Position numbers and translations under genes: made by a program. From Lactobacillus agrestimuris (GTDB lineage: Bacteria > Bacillota > Bacilli > Lactobacillales > Lactobacillaceae), in contig NZ_CALPCQ010000011.1 of the NCBI RefSeq assembly GCF_943193025.1, positions 1-64,000 of the forward strand: 64,000 nt of DNA. The letters run 5' to 3'. The notes below the pieces were generated by a model. It ran no database searches. It worked only from the letters and a program-made list of their open reading frames with translations, and was not told where the DNA came from. This document shows, in pieces, positions 1 to 8,105 of this stretch. Each line of letters opens with the position of its first letter. The first letter of the stretch is position 1.

Positions 1-618
1 TTATCAACGAATGCAAAAAAGTCAAAAAATAGTTTGGCTCCAATTGGAGAAATGAAGGATGTTGTGATTGATTCTACAGATAATTCAAATATATTTGGTA
101 TCGGAGTTTACTTGAAGAATTTTAAGAAAGTATTAGCAAGTTCCGATTTGGCTCAAATTATTCTGGAAATAATGTTAGAATCAAAATTAAGTGTAACAAG
201 TCCTTGGTTTGAACGGATGAATAGAAAAAAATTATTAATCAATCCATTACAAATCTCGGTAAACTACACTCGACAAGGAAATTTCATAAATATTTTTGGA
301 ATTAGTGAACATAGCGATGAAGTAATTGCAGAAATAAAAAATGAGATAGAACAACTTGAGCTTGTCAAAAGTTTAAGTTTCAGTAGAAAATTTTTTGAAT
401 TGAAGAAAAAAGAATGTATTGCGAATTTTATTAGAGAAATGGATAACTTGTCATCGGTTTCTGTTGATACATTGGAAGCACTTCTAGATAAGGAAGACCC
501 ATATGAGAATTTGCGTAATTTACAAACTATGAGTTTTGAAAATTATTGCAAATTCTATAAGGAATTAATGACTGATAGTCAAATATGTTCAGCTCATTTT
601 AAAAATAGGGAAGATTAA
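1..618 (+). CDS. ymfH: YmfH-like M16 (insulinase-family) protein, C-terminal part, 5' end outside window
   Basis: The reading frame is open from base 1 to the stop at 616-618, so about 205 C-terminal residues of a longer protein are present; an in-frame TTG at 34 is not a true start. The charged, alpha/beta sequence without membrane segments fits the C-terminal half of M16 peptidase-like proteins of the YmfF/YmfH pair, but the zinc-binding HxxEH motif would lie upstream and cannot be checked. The assignment rests mainly on context: in Bacillota ymfF-ymfH-ymfI precede rodZ, pgsA and recA, exactly as here, and ymfI starts 4 bases downstream. YmfF/YmfH are linked to the pathway that modifies elongation factor P. 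YmfF cannot be excluded. Confidence 0.72.
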   Translation, partial: LSTNAKKSKNSLAPIGEMKDVVIDSTDNSNIFGIGVYLKNFKKVLASSDLAQIILEIMLESKLSVTSPWFERMNRKKLLINPLQISVNYTRQGNFINIFGISEHSDEVIAEIKNEIEQLELVKSLSFSRKFFELKKKECIANFIREMDNLSSVSVDTLEALLDKEDPYENLRNLQTMSFENYCKFYKELMTDSQICSAHFKNRED

Positions 619-622
619 TAAA

Positions 623-1351
623 GTGAAACGTGCGATTGTTTTCGGTGCGACTGGTGGAATCGGCTCAGAAATTTGTAACGAATTAGCTGAAGCGGGTTGG
701 TCAGTATATGTGCACTATAGGCATCAAGATAAGTTAGCACAGGCGATATGTTCTGAGTTAATGGATAAATATCCAATGCAAGATTTTATACCAATAAAAT
801 TAGATTTTGATATAGATGATTCAGAACTAGAAAAATTTGTTGCTAATTTATTACCAGTTAATGCAGTGATTTTTTCTCAGGGTATTACCAAATATGGCTT
901 TTTAGGTGAGCAAAAGTTAGATGATATTTCAAATATATTAAATATTAATCTAACAGTACCAATTAAGTTAACAAAAATATTTGAGAAAAAATTAATTACG
1001 CAGGAATTTAGTCGAATTATTTATTTAGGTTCTGTTTATGGTGAACAGGGAAGCCCACTCGAGGCTGTGTATAGTGCAACTAAAGCTGGGTTAAGTAGAT
1101 TTTGTCAAGCATATGCTCGGGAAGTTGCGTCAACAAACTTGACTGTTAATGTGATTGCACCAGGTGCGGTTGACACGAAGATGAATGCAATCTTCTCAGC
1201 TGAAACTTTGCAGGATTTAAAGTCTGAAATACCGACTGGTCGACTTGCAACAGGTAAAGATATTGCTTTTTGGGTTAAGAATATCTTGCAACCAGAAAGT
1301 AGATATTTTACTGGACAAACTATTTATGTTGATGGTGGATGGCTTATATAA
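623..1351 (+). CDS. ymfI: SDR-family reductase YmfI (EF-P 5-aminopentanone reductase type)
   Basis: A 242-residue classical short-chain dehydrogenase/reductase, cytosolic and NAD(P)H dependent. The cofactor loop GATGGIG lies at residues 8-14, the catalytic Ser at about 137 (LGSVYG) and the YxxxK pair at Tyr150/Lys154 (YSATK); the end DGGW is typical of FabG-like enzymes. In Bacillus subtilis YmfI reduces 5-aminopentanone on EF-P to 5-aminopentanol; transfer of that role relies on synteny with ymfH and rodZ, since sequence alone could also fit a generic FabG-like reductase. The start is GTG at 623, 4 bases after the ymfH stop, so the two genes are probably co-transcribed. No terminator separates it from rodZ. 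Confidence 0.85.
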   Translation: MKRAIVFGATGGIGSEICNELAEAGWSVYVHYRHQDKLAQAICSELMDKYPMQDFIPIKLDFDIDDSELEKFVANLLPVNAVIFSQGITKYGFLGEQKLDDISNILNINLTVPIKLTKIFEKKLITQEFSRIIYLGSVYGEQGSPLEAVYSATKAGLSRFCQAYAREVASTNLTVNVIAPGAVDTKMNAIFSAETLQDLKSEIPTGRLATGKDIAFWVKNILQPESRYFTGQTIYVDGGWLI

Positions 1352-1363
1352 TAAAAGACATGT

Positions 1364-1392
1364 TTTAATACAACTATAGTTCATGGTATACT
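1364..1392 (+). promoter_or_regulatory. Probable promoter of rodZ-pgsA
   Basis: TTTAAT (1364-1369), 17-base spacer, then TATACT (1387-1392) preceded by TGG, an extended -10. It lies in the only gap between ymfI and rodZ, 34 bases before the rodZ ATG. Confidence 0.5.
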
Positions 1393-1425
1393 CAAACTGT
1401 TAATTAAAATTTTGAAGAGGTAATT

Positions 1426-2463
1426 ATGGCAGATATTGGAGAAAAATTACGTAGTGCCAGAGAAGCAAAAGGTTTATCAATTGAAGATATTGAAAAGGCA
1501 ACTAAGATTCAAAGTAGATATTTAGTTGCGATTGAAAATGATGAATTTGATAAGCTCCCTGGTGATTTTTATGTAAGAGCGTTTATTAGACAATATGCTC
1601 AAATCGTCGGCTTAGATGGTAAGGAATTACTTAGTGAGTTCCACCAAGATGTACCTGAATCAAAACCCGATGAATATGTGGAAAACTCTATTGATAATAA
1701 AAGTGAAGAAGTTCGTGAAACCACAGATAATAAGAAAAACTTGTGGAAAAACTACTTACCTAAGATCGCCATTGGACTTGGCGTAATCATCGTAATTCTT
1801 GTAGTTTACGTTCTTTATGCAAGACTTTCTTCAAACAATCAAAATAATACTGCTGAAAACAGTAACGTTTCTGTTTCTTCACAAACTTCATCTAAAAAAA
1901 CTAAACCTGCAGTAAAGAAGAGCAGTGTAAAGATCAGTGAACTTAGTGATAATGAATTCCGTGTTACTGGTTTAAAGAATAATCGCCGTTTAGTTCTTAA
2001 GTCTGGCGATCAAACTGTCACTGCAAGTATTTCAATTAATGGAAATACTCAGTGGCAACAAACTTTGATGGCTAACCAAAAACAAACTGTTACTATTCCT
2101 AGTGATGCAGAACGTGTAGTCATTACTTTGAGTAATGATGATGGTACTTCAGTAACTGTTGGCGGTAAGAAGGTTCCATATACAAGCAATGGTAGTTACC
2201 GTTCATTGACTTTATTAATTGGTGCGGCTAAGCGTACTCAAAGTAGCAATAGTAGTACTAATAATGAAACTACTAGCAGCTCTGCAACAGGTCAAAATAA
2301 TAACGTTCAAAGCAGTAGAGTTAGTCAAAGTCAATCACAAAGCTCTCGAGTACAATCTTCTACCCAAGGCCGTAGTGAAGAACAAAGATCTGCTCAAAGT
2401 AGCAGTCAACAACAGTCTACACAACAATCAAGTACAACTAATACCGAAAATAATAATCGTTAA
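1426..2463 (+). CDS. rodZ: RodZ/YmfM-type cell-shape protein with long Ser/Gln/Asn tail
   Basis: A 345-residue bitopic membrane protein. Residues about 5-70 form a Cro/CI-like helix-turn-helix (LRSAREAKGLSIEDIEKAT...), a Lys-rich linker leads to one membrane helix at about 112-132 (IAIGLGVIIVILVVYVLYA), and an extracellular beta-rich domain (DUF4115-like) spans about 165-270. RodZ binds MreB and couples it to lateral wall synthesis. The last ~75 residues are almost only Ser, Gln, Asn and Thr, a low-complexity extracellular tail longer than in Bacillus RodZ. ATG at 1426 follows GAAGAGG. It stands directly before pgsA as in other Bacillota. Confidence 0.9.
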   Translation: MADIGEKLRSAREAKGLSIEDIEKATKIQSRYLVAIENDEFDKLPGDFYVRAFIRQYAQIVGLDGKELLSEFHQDVPESKPDEYVENSIDNKSEEVRETTDNKKNLWKNYLPKIAIGLGVIIVILVVYVLYARLSSNNQNNTAENSNVSVSSQTSSKKTKPAVKKSSVKISELSDNEFRVTGLKNNRRLVLKSGDQTVTASISINGNTQWQQTLMANQKQTVTIPSDAERVVITLSNDDGTSVTVGGKKVPYTSNGSYRSLTLLIGAAKRTQSSNSSTNNETTSSSATGQNNNVQSSRVSQSQSQSSRVQSSTQGRSEEQRSAQSSSQQQSTQQSSTTNTENNNR

Positions 2464-2500
2464 TCGATAATTATTTACAAAAAAAGTAGGAGATCATAGA

Positions 2501-3079
2501 ATGAATTTACCAAATAAATTAACAATGTTTAGAATCTTTATGATTCCAGTATTTATGCTGTTACTAATTTTTAAAGGTGCTACTGGTGGATATATAGCTC
2601 CAATGGGAATTGCACATGGAACTACTATTTCATGGTTGCAAGTTATTGCAATGATTGTCTTTGCAGTTGCTTCAGCTACAGACTGGCTCGATGGTCACAT
2701 TGCTCGTGCGCGTGGATTAGTTACAAATTTTGGTAAATTTGCGGATCCATTAGCTGATAAGATGTTGACCATGACAGCATTTATTTTCTTAGTAAGCTTA
2801 AACTTAGCACCAGCATGGGTTGTTGCAATTATTGTTTGCCGTGAACTTGCGGTTACTGGTTTGCGTTTAATCGTTGTTGAAAATGATGGTGAAGTTATTG
2901 CGGCTAAGATGCCAGGTAAGATTAAGACTACTGCTCAAATGTTAGCAATCATTTTCTTATTGCTAGGAGATCCATACTATATCGGAACAGTTTTACTATA
3001 TATTGCTTTGATTTTTGCAATTTACTCAGGTTATGACTACTTCCGTGGATCTTGGAGTGTATTTAAAGGTTCTATGTAA
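2501..3079 (+). CDS. pgsA: CDP-diacylglycerol--glycerol-3-phosphate 3-phosphatidyltransferase
   Basis: A 192-residue integral membrane enzyme with several hydrophobic segments that makes phosphatidylglycerolphosphate, the committed step to phosphatidylglycerol and cardiolipin. The CDP-alcohol phosphotransferase signature DG-x2-AR-x8-G-x3-D-x3-D is complete at about residues 64-86 (DGHIARAR...GKFADPLADK), including the catalytic aspartates. Length is normal for PgsA. ATG at 2501 follows AGGAG. It lies 37 bases after rodZ, probably in one operon, and ends at a strong terminator before the recA region. cinA, which often separates pgsA from recA, is absent. Confidence 0.95.
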   Translation: MNLPNKLTMFRIFMIPVFMLLLIFKGATGGYIAPMGIAHGTTISWLQVIAMIVFAVASATDWLDGHIARARGLVTNFGKFADPLADKMLTMTAFIFLVSLNLAPAWVVAIIVCRELAVTGLRLIVVENDGEVIAAKMPGKIKTTAQMLAIIFLLLGDPYYIGTVLLYIALIFAIYSGYDYFRGSWSVFKGSM

Positions 3080-3099
3080 AAACAATTGAATATTTTAAA

Positions 3100-3134
3100 A
3101 ATAAAGAAAAGTTGAAACTTTTCTTTATTTTTTT
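3100..3134 (+). terminator. Rho-independent terminator after pgsA
   Basis: A perfect 14-bp inverted repeat (3100-3113 with 3116-3129; arm AATAAAGAAAAGTT) with minimal loop, followed by a T-run. The stem is A/T rich, so its efficiency is uncertain. Confidence 0.75.
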
Positions 3135-3149
3135 CGGACAAATTCGATT

Positions 3150-3165
3150 TTTTTGCGTACATATA
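3150..3165 (+). promoter_or_regulatory. Competence-box-like element upstream of recA
   Basis: TTTTTGCGTACATATA matches the element before comFA (8073-8088) at 15 of 16 positions. The core TGCGTACA/TGCGTATA resembles the TACGnATA core of boxes used by the competence sigma factor ComX in lactococci and streptococci. It is followed at 3171 by AGGAG and a TTG codon, as if it once headed a gene; recA itself starts 100 bases downstream. Confidence 0.5.
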
Positions 3166-3182
3166 AATAGAGGAGAAAAAAT

Positions 3183-3194
3183 TGAAACGCTAGT
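3183..3194 (+). pseudogene. Three-codon reading frame after a good ribosome site; possible scar of lost cinA
   Basis: AGGAG (3171-3175) is followed at normal spacing by TTG AAA CGC TAG. This is too short to be a gene. CinA proteins usually begin Met-Lys, and cinA is commonly found exactly here between pgsA and recA, so this may be the remains of its translation start after an internal deletion. It could equally be chance or a leader peptide. Confidence 0.3.
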
Positions 3195-3197
3195 TCG
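3184..3197 (+). promoter_or_regulatory. LexA/DinR SOS-box-like site of recA
   Basis: GAAACGCTAGTTCG matches the Gram-positive SOS box CGAAC-N4-GTTCG at 8 of 10 fixed positions, with a perfect right half. It sits 7 bases upstream of the recA -35 hexamer. A better match precedes uvrB (20556-20569). Confidence 0.6.
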
Positions 3198-3204
3198 TTT
3201 TTTC

Positions 3205-3234
3205 TTGCATTATAAGTAGTTTACAAAGTATAAT
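3205..3234 (+). promoter_or_regulatory. recA promoter
   Basis: TTGCAT (3205-3210), 18-base spacer, consensus TATAAT (3229-3234). Expected transcript start is about 25 bases before the recA start codon. Confidence 0.75.
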
Positions 3235-3265
3235 TATTAGGTAAATTCATTAGGAGGTAAAAGTT

Positions 3266-4345
3266 TTGGCCAAAGATGAAAAACAAGCTGCCTTAGATGC
3301 AGCACTTAAGAAAATTGAAAAGAATTTTGGTAAGGGTGCTGTTATGCGCATGGGTGAAAGAGCTGATACGCAAATTTCTACAGTTCCTACCGGTTCGATT
3401 GCTTTAGATGCCGCCATCGGTGTAGGTGGTTATCCCCGTGGTCGTATTGTTGAAATTTATGGTCCAGAATCTTCAGGTAAGACTACAGTTGCTTTACATG
3501 CTGTTGCTGAAGTTCAAAAACGTGGTGGTACTGCAGCGTACATTGATGCTGAAAATGCAATGGATCCCGCTTATGCTGAAGCTTTAGGTGTAGATATAGA
3601 TTCTTTAATCTTGTCACAACCCAATACTGGTGAAGAAGGTCTTCAAATTGCAGATACTTTAATTTCCAGTGGTGCGATTGATATCGTAGTTGTCGACTCG
3701 GTTGCTGCTTTGGTACCTCGTGCTGAAATTGAGGGTGAAATGGGTGATGCTCATGTTGGTTTGCAAGCTCGTTTAATGAGTCAAGCTTTACGTAAGTTAT
3801 CAGGAACAATTTCTAAGACCAAGACTATTGCCATTTTTATTAACCAGATTCGTGAAAAAGTTGGTATTATGTTCGGTAATCCTGAAACTACTCCAGGTGG
3901 ACGCGCACTTAAATTTTATTCAACTGTTCGATTGGAAGTTAGACGCGCTGAACAAATTAAGCAATCCGGTGATGTGATTGGTAACAGAGTAAAGATTAAG
4001 GTTGTAAAGAACAAAGTTGCTCCACCATTTAAGGTCGCTGAAGTTGATATCATGTATGGAAAAGGTATTTCACAAAGTGGTGAATTACTAGATATGGCTG
4101 CAGATAAGGATATTATTGATAAAGCTGGTTCATGGTATTCATATAAGAGTGATCGAATTGGACAAGGCCGAGAGAATGCTAAGAAGTATTTGGAAGAACA
4201 TCCAGATATTTATGCAGATGTTCAATCACAAGTTCGTCAAGCTTATGGAATTGATGATGAATCAATTGCTGAACGTGAGGACCCTGAAAAGGTAAAAGAA
4301 AAAAAGGAGTCTGAAGACGGAAAGGTCAGTAAGGACAAAAAATAA
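3266..4345 (+). CDS. recA: Recombinase RecA
   Basis: A 359-residue cytosolic ATPase that forms filaments on single-stranded DNA, drives strand exchange and triggers LexA self-cleavage. Walker A GPESSGKT is at residues 66-73; Walker B ([12 protein letters not shown]), DNA-binding loop 1 ([20 protein letters not shown]) and the GGRALKFY segment are all present. The C-terminal tail is highly charged ([16 protein letters not shown]), as usual. The start is TTG at 3266, chosen because TAGGAGGT lies just upstream and the protein aligns from [10 protein letters not shown]. It is monocistronic, between a promoter with an SOS-box-like site and a terminator. Confidence 0.98.
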   Translation: MAKDEKQAALDAALKKIEKNFGKGAVMRMGERADTQISTVPTGSIALDAAIGVGGYPRGRIVEIYGPESSGKTTVALHAVAEVQKRGGTAAYIDAENAMDPAYAEALGVDIDSLILSQPNTGEEGLQIADTLISSGAIDIVVVDSVAALVPRAEIEGEMGDAHVGLQARLMSQALRKLSGTISKTKTIAIFINQIREKVGIMFGNPETTPGGRALKFYSTVRLEVRRAEQIKQSGDVIGNRVKIKVVKNKVAPPFKVAEVDIMYGKGISQSGELLDMAADKDIIDKAGSWYSYKSDRIGQGRENAKKYLEEHPDIYADVQSQVRQAYGIDDESIAEREDPEKVKEKKESEDGKVSKDKK

Positions 4346-4363
4346 AATCGAAGAAATAGATTT

Positions 4364-4395
4364 GAACCTTGGAATTTAGTTCCAAGGTTTTTTCT
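4364..4395 (+). terminator. Rho-independent terminator of recA
   Basis: AACCTTGGAA (4365-4374) pairs with TTCCAAGGTT (4380-4389) around a 5-base loop and runs into TTTTTTCTT. Confidence 0.9.
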
Positions 4396-4400
4396 TATAA

Positions 4401-4429
4401 TTGACACGGGCATTATTGTTCTTTATCAT
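4401..4429 (+). promoter_or_regulatory. rny promoter
   Basis: Consensus TTGACA (4401-4406), 17-base spacer, TATCAT (4424-4429), 40 bases before the rny ATG. Confidence 0.8.
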
Positions 4430-4469
4430 TAACTAGTGTGAATAATTCTAAAAAAGGGCGATAGTAATC

Positions 4470-6101
4470 ATGGAAAATATTATTTTGATTCCCGTCGTAA
4501 GTGCTATTGTTTCTCTTTTTGTGGGATTAGGTATTGGATATGGTATTCGTAAGCATTCTTGGGAAAAGAAAGCTCAAAATGCGCAATTGGATGCTGATCA
4601 TATTCTTGCTGATGCAAAGGCACAGGTTGCTACTGCAAAAGCAGAAGTAGAAGCACAAAAACAAGCTGCAAAAGCAGTTAAACAAAGTGCAGAAAATACT
4701 AAAAAAGAAAAAATTCTTGAAGCACAAGAAGAAATTAATGATTATCGGCAAAAAACTGAAGATAGTTTAAATGTTAAAAGAGATGAAGTATCTCGTTGGC
4801 AGAATCGTCTTCAACAAAGAGAAGATACCCTTGATCATAAGAATTCACTTCTTGATGAAAGAAATTCTGAAATCTTACAAAAAGAAAATCAGTTGAAACA
4901 GCAGCAAGCTAATTTAGATAAGAAGCTCAATACGGCAGATGAGCTCGTAGAAGAGCGCCGTCAAAAACTATATGAAGTATCAGAACTTGATCGAAAACAA
5001 GCTGAGAAGATTGTTTTGGACCAATTATCAGAAGAATTAGTTAAAGAACGTGCCGAATTGATTAGAAATAGTAATGAAGAAGTTCAGGCTAGAGCTGATC
5101 ATTTTGCACATCAAGTATTAGTTGATGCAATTCAAAGTAGTGCAGCAGATACAGTTGCTGAAACAACAGTATCTGTAGTCAACTTACCAAATGAAGAGAT
5201 GAAGGGTCGAATTATCGGTCGTGAAGGTAGAAATATCCGTTCATTTGAAGCATTAACAGGAATTGATTTGATAATCGATGATACTCCTAATGTAGTAACA
5301 TTGAGCGGTTTTGATCCGATTCGACGTGAAATTGCGAAAAGAGCAATGGAACGATTAATCAAGGATGGTAGAATTCATCCAGCTCGAATCGAAGAAATGG
5401 TTGATAAAGCACGTAAGGAAGTAAATGACGACATTTATGAAGCCGGTGAAAGTGCGCTTATGGATTTAGGCATTCACAGAATGAATCCTGAATTAGTTAA
5501 GACGCTTGGACGACTTAAATATCGTACTTCATACGGACAAAATGTTTTGGCACACTCCATTGAAGTTGGAAAGTTAGCTGGAACAATGGCTGCGGAACTT
5601 GGTTTAGATGAAAAACTAGCAGTTCGCGCGGGATTATTACACGATATTGGTAAGGCGATTGATCATGATATTGAAGGTTCACACGTTGAAATTGGTGTAG
5701 AACTTACTCGTAAATATCATGAATCAGAAGTAGTTATTAATGCAATTGCGGCTCACCACGGTGACGTACCTAAGCTTTCGTTTATTGCTGAATTGGTAGT
5801 TGCAGCAGATACAATTTCATCTGCTCGACCTGGCGCAAGAAGTGAGAGCTTGGAAAATTATATTAGACGATTGACCGATCTTGAAAAGATTGCTAAAAGT
5901 TATCCTGGCGTAAGCCAAGCATATGCAATTCAAGCAGGTCGTGAAGTAAGAGTAATGGTTGAACCTGATGAAATTTCAGATGATAGAGTTGTTATTCTTG
6001 CTCGTGATATTCGTAATCAAGTTGAAAAAGAGCTTGATTATCCAGGAAATATCAAAATTACAGTTATTCGTGAAAAACGTGTCGTTGCAGTTGCTAAATA
6101 A
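4470..6101 (+). CDS. rny: Ribonuclease Y
   Basis: A 543-residue membrane-anchored endoribonuclease that starts bulk mRNA decay in Bacillota. One N-terminal membrane helix (about residues 4-24) is followed by a long Gln/Lys/Glu coiled coil to about residue 200, a KH RNA-binding domain ([20 protein letters not shown], about 249-268) and an HD metal-dependent phosphohydrolase domain with [12 protein letters not shown] at about 392-403. All parts and the length match the family. ATG at 4470 is preceded by the purine-rich AAAAAGGGCG at a somewhat long spacing. The location after recA is conserved in Bacillota. Confidence 0.97.
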   Translation: MENIILIPVVSAIVSLFVGLGIGYGIRKHSWEKKAQNAQLDADHILADAKAQVATAKAEVEAQKQAAKAVKQSAENTKKEKILEAQEEINDYRQKTEDSLNVKRDEVSRWQNRLQQREDTLDHKNSLLDERNSEILQKENQLKQQQANLDKKLNTADELVEERRQKLYEVSELDRKQAEKIVLDQLSEELVKERAELIRNSNEEVQARADHFAHQVLVDAIQSSAADTVAETTVSVVNLPNEEMKGRIIGREGRNIRSFEALTGIDLIIDDTPNVVTLSGFDPIRREIAKRAMERLIKDGRIHPARIEEMVDKARKEVNDDIYEAGESALMDLGIHRMNPELVKTLGRLKYRTSYGQNVLAHSIEVGKLAGTMAAELGLDEKLAVRAGLLHDIGKAIDHDIEGSHVEIGVELTRKYHESEVVINAIAAHHGDVPKLSFIAELVVAADTISSARPGARSESLENYIRRLTDLEKIAKSYPGVSQAYAIQAGREVRVMVEPDEISDDRVVILARDIRNQVEKELDYPGNIKITVIREKRVVAVAK

Positions 6102-6131
6102 AGCGTGGGAGAGCATCCTACGCTTTTTTTA
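6101..6131 (+). terminator. Rho-independent terminator of rny
   Basis: AAGCGTGGGA (6101-6110) pairs, with one G-T, with TCCTACGCTT (6116-6125), followed by seven T. The stem begins at the last base of the rny stop codon. Confidence 0.88.
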
Positions 6132-6144
6132 TTGTCAATGTGGG

Positions 6145-6174
6145 TTGATTGTTAAATAAAAGTACTTGTATAAT
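6145..6174 (+). promoter_or_regulatory. tagO promoter
   Basis: TTGATT (6145-6150), 18-base spacer, consensus TATAAT (6169-6174), 32 bases before the ATG. Confidence 0.72.
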
Positions 6175-6205
6175 TAGAGCAAGTATTTAGAGAAAGTAGT
6201 CATAT

Positions 6206-7354
6206 ATGTTTAAAATTATTGTTGATTTATTCTTTTTAGTGATTATTCAAGCGGCAATCACTCCATTTATTAGAAGGTTGGCCTTCGTTTTGGGAGCGGT
6301 AGATAATCCAAATGCTAGACGTGTTAATAAGAAACCGATGCCCACTATTGGGGGGCTGGGTATTTTTGTTACATTTAATATTGGAGCATTTGTACTTCTT
6401 CGAGAGCAATTTCCTACTCATGAATTATTTGCCTTGTTACTAGCTTCAAGTGTAATTGTTTTGACAGGGCTAATTGATGATATCCTTGAACTTAATCCTA
6501 AACAGAAAATGTTTGGTATCTTAATTGCGGCCTTAATAATTTATTTCTTGGCCGGAATTAGAATGAATGTCTTAAATTTACCATTTGTAAATCATGAAAT
6601 TAATTTGGGATGGTGGAGCTTACCAATCACGATCTTTTGGATTTTAGCATTAACTAACGCAGTTAATCTAATTGATGGACTTGATGGTCTAGCCGACGGA
6701 GTTTCAATGATTTCTTTAGTAACTATGGGGGTAGTTGGATATTTCTTCTTACATACTCATCAGTTATATGTGCCAATTGCGTGTTTTATGCTTGCATGTT
6801 GTTTATTGGGATTTTTGCCATATAATTTCCATCCGGCAAAGATATTCCTAGGTGATACTGGAGCATTATATATTGGCTTTATGATTGCGGTATTATCTTT
6901 AAAAGGGTTAAAGAATGTTACTTTTATCTCATTGCTTGTTCCAATAATTATTTTGGGAGTACCAATAACTGATACTGTTTATGCCATGATTAGAAGAAGA
7001 CTTAATAAGCAACCAGTTTCTCAAGCTGATAAACATCACTTGCATCACCAGTTGATGAATATGGGTTTAACTCATAGACAAACTGTATTGACTATTTATG
7101 CGCTATCTTTGATTTTTTCATTTATTTCACTCTTATTCCTTTTATCTCCATCATGGGGGATTTGGCCACTTATATTGGCATTATTGTTTGCATTAGAAAT
7201 ATTTGTAGAATCAATTGGACTTTTAGGTGAAAAATATAAGCCGCTGATGCACTTAATTCAAAAGATTATTAATCAACGTAGTAAAGATGATCCAACTGTT
7301 GAAGTTTGGCATTTAGGTGAAGAAAAGCCAGACCAATTGAAGAAAAAAAGATAG
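6206..7354 (+). CDS. tagO: Undecaprenyl-phosphate N-acetylglucosaminyl-1-phosphate transferase (TagO/WecA type)
   Basis: A 382-residue polytopic membrane enzyme (about 10-11 helices) of the MraY/WecA family. It moves GlcNAc-1-phosphate from UDP-GlcNAc to undecaprenyl phosphate, the first step of wall teichoic acid linkage-unit synthesis. Family motifs are intact: LIDDILELNPKQK (about 90-102), NAVNLIDGLDGLA (about 151-163), FLGDTGALYIG (about 213-223) and the cytoplasmic HHLHHQL segment near 280. It has its own promoter and stands alone, convergent with the YigZ-family gene. A role in another envelope polysaccharide is possible; MraY is excluded by the HxH-type loop and the context. Confidence 0.9.
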   Translation: MFKIIVDLFFLVIIQAAITPFIRRLAFVLGAVDNPNARRVNKKPMPTIGGLGIFVTFNIGAFVLLREQFPTHELFALLLASSVIVLTGLIDDILELNPKQKMFGILIAALIIYFLAGIRMNVLNLPFVNHEINLGWWSLPITIFWILALTNAVNLIDGLDGLADGVSMISLVTMGVVGYFFLHTHQLYVPIACFMLACCLLGFLPYNFHPAKIFLGDTGALYIGFMIAVLSLKGLKNVTFISLLVPIIILGVPITDTVYAMIRRRLNKQPVSQADKHHLHHQLMNMGLTHRQTVLTIYALSLIFSFISLLFLLSPSWGIWPLILALLFALEIFVESIGLLGEKYKPLMHLIQKIINQRSKDDPTVEVWHLGEEKPDQLKKKR

Positions 7355-7356
7355 AT

Positions 7357-7400
7357 AAAAAAGGCTTTGTAATGACTTTGATCATTATGAAGCCTTTTTA
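7357..7400. terminator. Bidirectional terminator between tagO and the yigZ-like gene
   Basis: A long imperfect hairpin: AAGGCTT (7361-7367) and TAATGA pair with TCATTA and GAAGCCTT (to 7396), flanked by an A-run on the left and a T-run on the right, serving both convergent genes. Confidence 0.82.
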
Positions 7401-8060
7401 TTGTTCATGAAAATTATTATTTTCAAGTAGAATTTCATTATAGCGTTTCTTACCTTTGGTAAATGAAACTTGTCCAGATAATAAATTAGTTAATGGATCA
7501 GTAAATTCCTTTTGCTTATCTTCATCCAAAAATACTTTAATTGTGATGTCAACACCATATTCTGTTTCTGAAACAAAAATATTATTTTTCTTTAAATAAT
7601 TGTTTACTTCATCAAACCGATTGTAAGGAACGGTAAAACTCAGCTCTTGCTGCAGCACACGTTTTACTACACCAATATGTTCTACGGCTTCAGTAACACT
7701 ATTAGAATATGCTCTAATCAGCCCACCTGCACCAAGTTTGATACCACCAAAATATCTAGTTACAACTACGGTAATATTTTTTAGATTCATTAGTTGAAGT
7801 GCCTTAAGTTCTGGAATTCCAGCAGTTCCTGATGGTTCACCATTATCACTTGCTTTTACTTGATCATCGTTAAGACCTATTGTGTAGGCATAAGTATTGT
7901 GGGTAGCATCATGGTATTTTTTAGAGATCTTCTTAATAAAATCATTTGCCTCTTCCACTGTATTTGTCCGAGCAAGGCTGGCAATGAATTTACTCTTTTT
8001 TATAACCAACTCATGATTTCCATTTTCTTTAATTGTTAAAAAGTTTTCATTCTTTGACAA
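7398..8060 (-). CDS. YigZ/IMPACT family protein (UPF0029)
   Basis: A 220-residue cytosolic protein of the YigZ/YvyE family related to eukaryotic IMPACT. The N-terminal UPF0029 domain carries the family stretches KKSKFIA, ASDNGEPSGTAG and VVTRYFGGIKLGAGGLIRAYS (about residues 15-135), followed by a C-terminal ferredoxin-like DUF1949 domain. Molecular function is not established; links to translation have been proposed for IMPACT. The frame is open to a GTG at 8069, but TTG at 8058-8060 is preferred because AGAGGTGA sits at proper distance before it. It is divergent from comFA, a neighbour pair common in Bacillota. Confidence 0.87.
   Translation of the reverse strand: MSKNENFLTIKENGNHELVIKKSKFIASLARTNTVEEANDFIKKISKKYHDATHNTYAYTIGLNDDQVKASDNGEPSGTAGIPELKALQLMNLKNITVVVTRYFGGIKLGAGGLIRAYSNSVTEAVEHIGVVKRVLQQELSFTVPYNRFDEVNNYLKKNNIFVSETEYGVDITIKVFLDEDKQKEFTDPLTNLLSGQVSFTKGKKRYNEILLENNNFHEQ
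8054..8059 (+). promoter_or_regulatory. -35-like hexamer upstream of comFA
   Basis: A consensus TTGACA lies inside the first codons of the divergent gene. Exactly 17 bases later comes TGCGTA, the core of the competence-box-like element, instead of a normal -10. Confidence 0.35.
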
Positions 8061-8072
8061 ACAAATCACCTC

Positions 8073-8088
8073 TTTTTGCGTATATATA
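8073..8088 (+). promoter_or_regulatory. Competence-box-like element of comFA-comFC
   Basis: TTTTTGCGTATATATA, 15 of 16 identical to 3150-3165 upstream of recA. The core TGCGTATA differs from the ComX-box consensus TACGnATA at one position. It lies directly upstream of the ribosome site GGGGGAGG (8091-8098), where a -10-like box would be expected for a short leader. Confidence 0.55.
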
Positions 8089-8105
8089 TAGGGGGAGGTC
8101 CTATA

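Noticed and set aside
3483-3809. 108-residue minus-strand frame inside recA
   Set aside because: His/Gln-rich shadow of recA codons, no ribosome site.
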